Below, in pieces: positions 7,448-13,605 of a stretch of DNA of 13,605 bases. A program made the position numbers and the translations under genes. The stretch is from CAZDXJ01 sp964509475 (GTDB lineage: Bacteria > Pseudomonadota > Gammaproteobacteria > Methylococcales > Methylomonadaceae). The stretch covers positions 1 to 13,605 of the forward strand of contig CAZDXJ010000061.1 of the NCBI GenBank assembly GCA_964509475.1, given 5' to 3'. The stretch's first letter is position 1. Each line of letters opens with the position of its first letter. The notes beneath the pieces are model-generated. The model was given only the letters and a program-made list of their open reading frames with translations, searched no databases and was not told where the DNA came from.

Positions 7448-10400
7448 ACAACAAGCGGAAAATCAGACAACAATTATTGATCTGGATGCTGTTGTCAATA
7501 TCCCCTTTGTTGCTTCTGGGCGGCTACCATTTGATAACATTCAATCATTTTTTTGAACAACAGGCATTTGACAATCTGAACCAAAATGCGGACAAAAAAA
7601 TCCAACAGATTGAAGAATATCTGAATGACCGCTTAAAAGACACTGCAACACTGGCTCGGATGTCAGTCACCCGGCGGACATTCAATATATTGCTTCCGAA
7701 ATTTGCCGATTTCAGGAGGAATCAGGAAGGTTACATCGCGCTAATGCAGGAACTGGGTAACGATTTCCATAGTTTTCTGGAGCACGGGTTTTATGATTTT
7801 TTTCTGATTTCCCCGGCAGGCGATATTATTTTAACCTTGAAGCATGAAGCGGATTTATACAGTAATCTTTTCACCGGGCCCTATGCTGACAGTCCGTTGG
7901 CTGTCATGTTTAAAAAAGCGCTGACTATGCAGGAAGCCAGTCTTTCTGAATTTGCCTATTATCCTCCCAGTCTGGAATCGGCGGCATTTATGGCATTACC
8001 CGTTTTACAAGATAATAAGTTGCTGGGGGTTGTTGCTTTTCAGGTTGACAGTAAAAAATTATTTGCAGTAATAGATGATGCTGTTGGGTTGGGGGTGTCA
8101 GGGGCAACACAATTATTCAGAGCGCCTTCAGGCAGCACTTTTTTTGCTGATGAACCAGCCGATGCCGAATTGAAACCGATAATACAGCAAGCTGTTCTGG
8201 GTGAAAACGGGCAAACTCTGCTTACGTTGCCGGGACAGGGTGACTGGTTGTTTGTGACTCGATATATTCCGGCTTTGCATGCCGGTATGGTGGTGCAGTT
8301 TTCAGCTGATGAGGCCTTTCAGGTTGTGCATACTTTTTGGCTGGGCAGTATTTTTATTTCGCTGATATTGTTCTGTCTGGTCATTTGGACAATTTTTCGA
8401 TTAAGTGATTTCATTACCCGGCCTATTATGCGCTTGAGCCGTTTTGCGCAACTGATTACCCAGGGCCATCAGCTAGAACCTTTGACTATTGAAGGTCCAC
8501 AGGAAACCCGGCAAATGGGCATGGCCTTTAATCACATGCTTGAACAGCTTAATCAGCATCAAGCGACATTGGAACAGCGAATTCAACTGCGTACGACTGA
8601 ACTCAGGGAAAAAGAACAATATTTGTCACTGACCCTGGATAGTATTGGTGACGGCGTTATTATTACAGATTCCTCAGCTTGTATAGAAAGAATAAATCCG
8701 ATCGCTCAGCAACTTACCGGCTGGACAGGAAATGAAGCGCGACAGCAAAATATTACCCAAGTATTTAACATGTCCAATAACGATCAGCCGCAGACAACGT
8801 CAGATCTTGTGCGAACGGTCATTGAAAAAGGCCGGATCATTCATCTGGGTAATAATACGGTGCTGACATCCAGAGAGGGTCAGGAATATAATATTGCTGA
8901 TGCCGCTTCACCTATCCGTAACAAACAGGGAGATATTCTTGGGATGGTGCTGGTTTTTAAAGATGTTACCGAGAAATATCAGGCTCGACAAAGAGAACGT
9001 GAATTGGCGGCCCGTATCCGTTTATCGGAACAGCATTTACGCTTGTTCCACGAACAAAGTCCGATTGCCAGCATTGAATGGAACAGAAATTGTGAGGTAG
9101 TATCCTGGAATAAACAAGCACAGAAGATATTTGGGTATACCTTGGCGGAAGTTCAAAAACATAACTTTATTGATTTGGCGGTGCCTGATGATATTACAGC
9201 CGATATTACTCACTTATGGAAAACCCTGGTTGCGGGTGAGGGTGGGGAAGTCAGCATTAATCAGAATATAACCAAAGACGGTCGTATTATCACCTGTGAA
9301 TGGCATAACGCTCCACTGCGAAACCACTCTGGAGAGATTATCGGGGCTATTTCACTGGTACGGGATGTTACCGAACAACAGCGCATTGACGAGGTGTTGC
9401 GAACATTGGCAGCCAGATCTGAAGGGACTGACAATACAATTTTTAAGCTTATTACTCAGAAATTAGCGCTTATTTATGAAGCCCGGCAGTGCCTGCTAAT
9501 TACCGTCAGTCCTGATAATCAGCGACAATTGACGACTCTGGCCGTTTGGAGTGATGGTGATTTTATTGATAATTTTAGCTATCTGGCCAGAGCAGATAAC
9601 AGTTGCCCACTAATCGAAAATATAGAATGCCATTGTCATAACGAGCCATCTTATTCCTTGCTGCCGGATGATGACTTTTTGAGAAGTCTACAGGTGAATT
9701 ATTGTCATTGTCAGGATTTATACGCTATGGATGGTAAAATGATCGGAGCTTTGTTGTTATTGAATAACAAGGCCATGAATGTGGACAATGACCGGCAACA
9801 ACTAATGGATACTTTGATCAATCGCGCCGCTTCCGAGCTGGAACGCTATCAGGCTGAAAAACAACTGCAATTGGCATCGCGGATTTTTACCGAGTCCCAT
9901 GAGGGAATTAGTATTGTCAACAAGCAAGGTCTTATTATTGATGTCAACCCGGCTTTTTGTAAAATGACAGGCTATTGCCGCCAGGAGTTACTTGGAAAAA
10001 ACCCGCGAATATTAAAATCAGGATTACAATCAGCTGAATTTTATAAGGATATGTGGGGGGCATTGGAGCAGAACGGATTTTGGCAAGGAGAGTTCTGGAA
10101 CCGGAAAAAAAATGGTGAGCTATATGCTGAACATAAAACCATTACTCGGTTAATGGATGATGATGGACTGGGGGTCATTTATGTGGGTTTGGGTTCCGAT
10201 ATTACCAAGCATAAACAGCAGGAGTCTGTGCTTGAACAAATGGCTTATTATGATGTTTTGACCAAATTACCCAACCGGGTGCTGTTTGCTGACCGGATTG
10301 TTCAGGCTATGGCGCATAGTAAACGGGACAAAAGTTTACTTGCCGTTTGTTTTCTTGATCTTGATCATTTTAAACCGGTTAACGATACTTACGGACATCA

Positions 10401-11568
10401 GATTGGCGACCAAGTGCTGATAGAAGTTGCCCGGCGTATTACTTCGGCGATTCGGGAAGAAGACACTGCTTCCCGGTTAAGTGGGGATGAATTTGCCTTG
10501 TTATTGGGCGACCTTGAGTCAATTGATCAATGTCACAATATTATGCGGCGACTGCATGATTTACTCGCAGAAACCTATCATATTGATGATTTGACCATCA
10601 CCTTAAGCGCCAGTAGCGGCGTGACTTTGTATCCGCAGGACAGCTCTGATCCAGATACTTTGTTGCGCCATGCCGATAGCGCCATGTATCAGTCCAAATT
10701 AAAAGGTCGTAACTGTTATTATTTTTATGATGCCGATAGAGATCAACAAATCCGTTTGCATCACGAACGCCTGAATAAGATTGCCGAAGCATTTCAAGAC
10801 AAACAATTTTGTCTTTATTACCAGCCTAAAATCAATATGCAAAGTGGACAGGTTTTTGGAGTGGAAGCCTTGATTCGCTGGATTCATCCACAACAAGGCG
10901 TGATTTCACCACTGGAATTTTTGCCGTATCTTGATGGTACAGAGCTGGAAATCGAATTGGGTAATTGGGTGATAGAACAGGCATGGCGGCAATTGGTACA
11001 GTGGCAGGAGCATGGACTGTTTTTAGAAGTCAGCGTTAACATATCATCCCGACATCTGCAATGGCCTGGGTTTTGTATACATGTTGATAATGTTCTGGCC
11101 GCCCAGCCTCAAACCCAATCACAGTATTTACAGCTGGAAATATTGGAAAGCAGCGCTCTCGGTGATGTGCAACTGATTCGCGAGGTGATAAAAAAATGTC
11201 GTGATGATCTGGGGGTCAGCGTGGCTCTGGACGATTTTGGCACCGGATACTCATCGTTGACCCATTTACGCAGACTGCCCGTCAATGTCATTAAAATAGA
11301 CCAGTCGTTTGTCAGAGATATGTTGGATGATGAAAATGATTACGCAATTATAGAAGGCGTTGTTGGTCTGGCCAAAGTGTTCAAGCGGGATGTTGTTGCC
11401 GAAGGCGTGGAAACTATAGAACACGGTTTGAAACTGATGCAGATGGGATGTATGAATGCCCAGGGATATGTCATTGCCCGGCCGATGCCGGAAGATGAAT
11501 TTTTATCCTGGATAAAAAATTATCAACCGGCATCGGAATGGCGGGCTTATGCCCGAAAAATTCAGTGA
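7444..11568 (+). CDS. Membrane sensor with Cache-like, HAMP, PAS-PAS-GAF-PAS, GGDEF and EAL domains (cyclic di-GMP turnover)
   Basis: A 1374-residue inner-membrane protein predicted to make and/or break cyclic di-GMP. Order: membrane segment about 11-33; periplasmic Cache-like sensor about 34-295; membrane segment about 298-320; HAMP about 320-372; coiled linker; PAS about 391-510; PAS about 527-645; divergent GAF-like about 650-800; PAS about 808-925; GGDEF about 930-1100; EAL about 1110-1365. The GGDEF signature is SGDEF (1013-1017), with an intact RxxD product-inhibition site (R1004-D1007) five residues before it. The EAL catalytic set looks complete: E1141 (EAL), N1199, E1232, D1263/D1264 (DDFGTGYS), K1284, E1320 and Q1340. 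The phosphodiesterase is therefore very likely active; the cyclase may also be. The GAF-like part has a Cys/His cluster (C721, C729-H-C-H732, C754-H-C756). The ATG overlaps the receptor stop by 4 bases, so the two are coupled in one operon. The 3' end converges on pyrC with only 10 bases between. Confidence 0.93.
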   Translation: MNNKRKIRQQLLIWMLLSISPLLLLGGYHLITFNHFFEQQAFDNLNQNADKKIQQIEEYLNDRLKDTATLARMSVTRRTFNILLPKFADFRRNQEGYIALMQELGNDFHSFLEHGFYDFFLISPAGDIILTLKHEADLYSNLFTGPYADSPLAVMFKKALTMQEASLSEFAYYPPSLESAAFMALPVLQDNKLLGVVAFQVDSKKLFAVIDDAVGLGVSGATQLFRAPSGSTFFADEPADAELKPIIQQAVLGENGQTLLTLPGQGDWLFVTRYIPALHAGMVVQFSADEAFQVVHTFWLGSIFISLILFCLVIWTIFRLSDFITRPIMRLSRFAQLITQGHQLEPLTIEGPQETRQMGMAFNHMLEQLNQHQATLEQRIQLRTTELREKEQYLSLTLDSIGDGVIITDSSACIERINPIAQQLTGWTGNEARQQNITQVFNMSNNDQPQTTSDLVRTVIEKGRIIHLGNNTVLTSREGQEYNIADAASPIRNKQGDILGMVLVFKDVTEKYQARQRERELAARIRLSEQHLRLFHEQSPIASIEWNRNCEVVSWNKQAQKIFGYTLAEVQKHNFIDLAVPDDITADITHLWKTLVAGEGGEVSINQNITKDGRIITCEWHNAPLRNHSGEIIGAISLVRDVTEQQRIDEVLRTLAARSEGTDNTIFKLITQKLALIYEARQCLLITVSPDNQRQLTTLAVWSDGDFIDNFSYLARADNSCPLIENIECHCHNEPSYSLLPDDDFLRSLQVNYCHCQDLYAMDGKMIGALLLLNNKAMNVDNDRQQLMDTLINRAASELERYQAEKQLQLASRIFTESHEGISIVNKQGLIIDVNPAFCKMTGYCRQELLGKNPRILKSGLQSAEFYKDMWGALEQNGFWQGEFWNRKKNGELYAEHKTITRLMDDDGLGVIYVGLGSDITKHKQQESVLEQMAYYDVLTKLPNRVLFADRIVQAMAHSKRDKSLLAVCFLDLDHFKPVNDTYGHQIGDQVLIEVARRITSAIREEDTASRLSGDEFALLLGDLESIDQCHNIMRRLHDLLAETYHIDDLTITLSASSGVTLYPQDSSDPDTLLRHADSAMYQSKLKGRNCYYFYDADRDQQIRLHHERLNKIAEAFQDKQFCLYYQPKINMQSGQVFGVEALIRWIHPQQGVISPLEFLPYLDGTELEIELGNWVIEQAWRQLVQWQEHGLFLEVSVNISSRHLQWPGFCIHVDNVLAAQPQTQSQYLQLEILESSALGDVQLIREVIKKCRDDLGVSVALDDFGTGYSSLTHLRRLPVNVIKIDQSFVRDMLDDENDYAIIEGVVGLAKVFKRDVVAEGVETIEHGLKLMQMGCMNAQGYVIARPMPEDEFLSWIKNYQPASEWRAYARKIQ

Positions 11569-11578
11569 TCATTTGACT

Positions 11579-12619
11579 TCACCTTTGAGTCATTATTTTC
11601 CATGCTATTTGTTCGCCGGCTTTTAACGGCGTAATGACCACATTATTCAGGGTGTAGCGGTCGGGTATTTTCCAGCTTTGTTTTTGCAAGGTAATGGTGT
11701 TGTGATTTCTGGGTAATTGATAAAAATCAGCGCCATAAAAACTGGTAAAACCTTCCAGTTTATCCAGCGCCTTCTCTTGTTCAAAAACTTCGGCATAAAA
11801 TTCCATGGCCGCATGAGCGCTGTAACAACCAGCGCAACCACAAGCATTTTCCTTTAAGTGGGTTAAATGCGGCGCACTGTCAGTACCTAAGAAAAATTTG
11901 GGATTACCGCTGGTGGCGGCTTTGATCAGTGCCTGTCTGTGATGTTCACGTTTGATAATCGGCAGACAATAATAATGCGGACGTATACCACCGGCCAGAA
12001 GGTCATTGCGATTAAACATCAGGTGCTGAGGGGTAATTGTTGCCGCGACCTTGCTTGATGCGGCTTCAACAAATTGTACAGCTTCCTGAGTGGTTAAATG
12101 TTCAAGCACAATACGTAATTCAGGAAATTGATTCACAATTCGAGTGAGGTTTTGCTCAAGAAAAATTTTTTCCCGATCAAATATATCGTATTGTTCGGCA
12201 GTAACTTCGCCATGAATCAACAAGGGCAGGTTGTATTTTTCCAGCGCCGCCAGAACAGGGAAGATGCCTTCCAGATCTGATACGCCAGAATCGGAGTTGG
12301 TAGTGACGCCGGCCGGATATAATTTAAATGCATAGACGTGTTCTGATTCCGATGCTTTCTTGACTTCTGCAATTGCCGTGTTATCGGTCAGATACAAGGT
12401 CATTAAAGGATTAAAGCCGGAGTCTTGCGGCAAAGCGCTTAAAATTTCATCCCTGTAAGTCAGTGCCCTGGCCACTGTGCTAACCGGTGGGCGGAGATTG
12501 GGCATAATAATGGCGCGACTAAATTGGTGGGCAGTGTGGGCGATAACGAGAGCTAAAATATCACCATTTCTGACATGCAAATGCCAATCATCCGGTTGTG
12601 TGATCGTTAATTTATCCAT
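11579..12619 (-). CDS. pyrC: Dihydroorotase, class II
   Basis: Zinc metalloenzyme of pyrimidine synthesis that interconverts carbamoyl-aspartate and dihydroorotate in the cytoplasm. The 346-residue product matches E. coli PyrC in length (348) and throughout its sequence: PDDWHLH with the first two metal His (H13, H15), the carbamylated lysine in FKLYPA (K99), metal His in LIHGEVT (H136) and LEHLTT (H174), TITPQHLMFNRN, and the catalytic Asp in LGTDSAPH (D247). The Cys-rich CGCAGC motif after it is also typical. I chose ATG 12619; an in-frame TTG at 12628 would add three residues, and neither has a good ribosome site. It is a stand-alone gene, divergent from fmdB and convergent with the sensor gene. 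Confidence 0.96.
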   Translation of the reverse strand: MDKLTITQPDDWHLHVRNGDILALVIAHTAHQFSRAIIMPNLRPPVSTVARALTYRDEILSALPQDSGFNPLMTLYLTDNTAIAEVKKASESEHVYAFKLYPAGVTTNSDSGVSDLEGIFPVLAALEKYNLPLLIHGEVTAEQYDIFDREKIFLEQNLTRIVNQFPELRIVLEHLTTQEAVQFVEAASSKVAATITPQHLMFNRNDLLAGGIRPHYYCLPIIKREHHRQALIKAATSGNPKFFLGTDSAPHLTHLKENACGCAGCYSAHAAMEFYAEVFEQEKALDKLEGFTSFYGADFYQLPRNHNTITLQKQSWKIPDRYTLNNVVITPLKAGEQIAWKIMTQR

Positions 12620-12666
12620 TCTTTTCAATTTTCTATTAAAATACCTTTCTATTCTATAGAAGGGGC

Positions 12667-12694
12667 TTGAAAAAAGAAATTATGCCCATATAAA
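12667..12694 (+). promoter_or_regulatory. Candidate sigma-70 promoter of fmdB
   Basis: TTGAAA (12667-12672) and TATAAA (12689-12694) are spaced by 16 bases. They lie 26 bases before the ATG at 12721, leaving a leader of about 20 bases that contains the ribosome site GGAGAAG (12712-12718). Confidence 0.55.
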
Positions 12695-12720
12695 CTGTCT
12701 TATTTTATTCTGGAGAAGTT

Positions 12721-12990
12721 ATGCCAATTTATGAATACCAATGTAGTGCGTGTGGACATGAGCATGAAGCGTTGCAGAAAATGAGTGATAAGCCTTTAGT
12801 GGCATGTCCAGCCTGTAATGAACCGGAATTAAAAAAGAAAATATCGGCTGCTGGATTCAGGCTGAAAGGCAGCGGCTGGTATGAAACAGACTTTAAAAAC
12901 GGAAGTAAAAAAAATACAGCCAGCGACAAAGCAGCGTCGGCCAAAACTGGAGGTAGCTGTTGCGGAGGCGGCGGTTGTTCCAGCCATTAA
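12721..12990 (+). CDS. FmdB-family zinc-ribbon protein
   Basis: Small (89-residue) putative regulatory protein of the FmdB family. It starts with the hallmark MPIYEYQCSACGHEHEALQK and has a zinc ribbon formed by C8/C11 and C29/C32. The linker SGWYETDF (51-58) and a flexible tail ending in Gly and Cys (C80, C81, C86) are also typical. The exact cellular role of the family is poorly known; annotations as a transcription regulator derive from formamidase gene clusters and should be treated with caution. The gene commonly sits just upstream of aspS in proteobacteria, as here. Start and ribosome site (GGAGAAG) are clear. A strong terminator follows, so it is probably transcribed alone. Confidence 0.93.
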   Translation: MPIYEYQCSACGHEHEALQKMSDKPLVACPACNEPELKKKISAAGFRLKGSGWYETDFKNGSKKNTASDKAASAKTGGSCCGGGGCSSH

Positions 12991-13057
12991 CGTCATTGAG
13001 GCAATTTAAAATAGCGAGATATTATTTTCAGGCTTTGCCATTGATATTAAGTTATGG

Positions 13058-13090
13058 TGCAGGTGCGGATCTATCCGCACCTGCATTTTT
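13058..13090 (+). terminator. Rho-independent terminator after fmdB
   Basis: A perfect 12-pair GC-rich stem, TGCAGGTGCGGA (13058-13069) with TCCGCACCTGCA (13074-13085), has a 4-base loop and is followed at once by TTTTT (13086-13090). It would end the fmdB transcript and implies a separate promoter for aspS within 13091-13175, although I could not identify one with confidence. Confidence 0.88.
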
Positions 13091-13175
13091 GCATGGGAAT
13101 AGAACAGGGAAATTGTTTCTGTGAGTTACCTAAGGCGATTTCAACAATAATTTGGATTTAAAGAGTAATTAAAGT

Positions 13176-13605
13176 ATGCGTACCCACAAGTGCGGAGAAT
13201 TAAATAAACAACATTTAGGCGAAGAAGTTTCATTATGCGGCTGGGTACATCGTCGCAGGGATCACGGCGGCGTTATATTTATTGATCTGAGAGATCGCGC
13301 CGGTCTGGTTCAGGTCGTATTTGACCCGGATTCAGCCGATACATTCAGTATTGCGGAAAGTGTACGTAGCGAATATGTATTACGCGTAACAGGTACAGTA
13401 AGGGCCCGGCCTGAAGGCACCGTCAATAAAAATATGGGAACCGGCGAGATTGAGATACTGGTTAATCATATTGATATTTTAAACGAATCGGAAACACCGC
13501 CTTTTCCGCTGGAAAGCGATATTGAGGTAAATGAAGAAACGCGTCTGCGATATCGCTATATTGATCTGCGGCGTACAGAAATGCAGCAAAAAATGCGTGT
13601 GCGTC
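13176..13605 (+). CDS. aspS: Aspartyl-tRNA synthetase, N-terminal part (cut off by window edge)
   Basis: Class IIb aminoacyl-tRNA synthetase that charges aspartate onto tRNA in the cytoplasm. The first 143 codons are present, of roughly 590 in bacterial enzymes. They cover the anticodon-binding OB-fold (starting MRTHKCGELN, with GWVHRRRDHGGVIFIDLRDR at 22-41) and the beginning of the catalytic domain (RLRYRYIDLRR). Start ATG 13176 has a modest ribosome site, AAGAG at 13161-13165. The motif RRRDHGG, with His at residue 30, matches P. aeruginosa AspRS, a non-discriminating enzyme that also charges tRNA-Asn; E. coli has RRRDLGS there. Non-discriminating behaviour is therefore suspected, but is inferred from that signature only. 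Confidence 0.97.
   Translation, partial: MRTHKCGELNKQHLGEEVSLCGWVHRRRDHGGVIFIDLRDRAGLVQVVFDPDSADTFSIAESVRSEYVLRVTGTVRARPEGTVNKNMGTGEIEILVNHIDILNESETPPFPLESDIEVNEETRLRYRYIDLRRTEMQQKMRVR

Noticed and set aside
12652..12661. TTCTATAGAA palindrome between pyrC and fmdB as an operator
   Set aside because: Too short and AT-rich to be distinguished from chance.

Overview
The window looks like chromosomal DNA of a gammaproteobacterium with moderate GC content. The evidence is a class II (E. coli-type) dihydroorotase, a FmdB zinc-ribbon gene just upstream of a Pseudomonas-like aspS, and a Cus-type metal efflux operon. A methane-oxidising relative (Methylococcales) would fit, but nothing in the sequence settles the genus. 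I see no rRNA, tRNA, CRISPR array, transposase, integrase or phage gene.

Region 1 (1-5140, minus strand) is a cusCBA copper/silver efflux operon: outer-membrane channel, periplasmic adaptor and RND pump. The genes are joined by two 8-base overlaps, and cusA runs off the left edge. The pump keeps the three methionines of the E. coli CusA metal site at almost the same residue numbers. The adaptor is unusual: its N-terminal metal-binding module is duplicated and it ends in a His/Met-rich tail.

Region 2 (5141-6205) holds a small exported Cys/His-rich protein on the minus strand. Its promoter carries a very good Fur-like box between and over the -35 and -10. Upstream of that promoter lies about 400 bases without a convincing gene. 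Part of it (5967-6104) can fold into a multi-branched set of stems, just ahead of the next operon.

Region 3 (6206-11568, plus strand) is a two-gene, translationally coupled unit. The first gene encodes a UrtA/AmiC-like periplasmic ligand-binding protein. The second encodes a 1374-residue membrane sensor with periplasmic Cache-like domain, HAMP, PAS, PAS, GAF-like, PAS, GGDEF and EAL. No transporter permease or ATPase genes are present. The likely reading is a periplasmic ligand receptor feeding a cyclic di-GMP enzyme, and this is the most interesting system in the window.

Region 4 (11579-13605) is housekeeping: pyrC (pyrimidine synthesis) converging on the sensor gene, then divergently fmdB, a strong terminator, and the first 143 codons of aspS, whose active-site signature suggests a non-discriminating aspartyl-tRNA synthetase.
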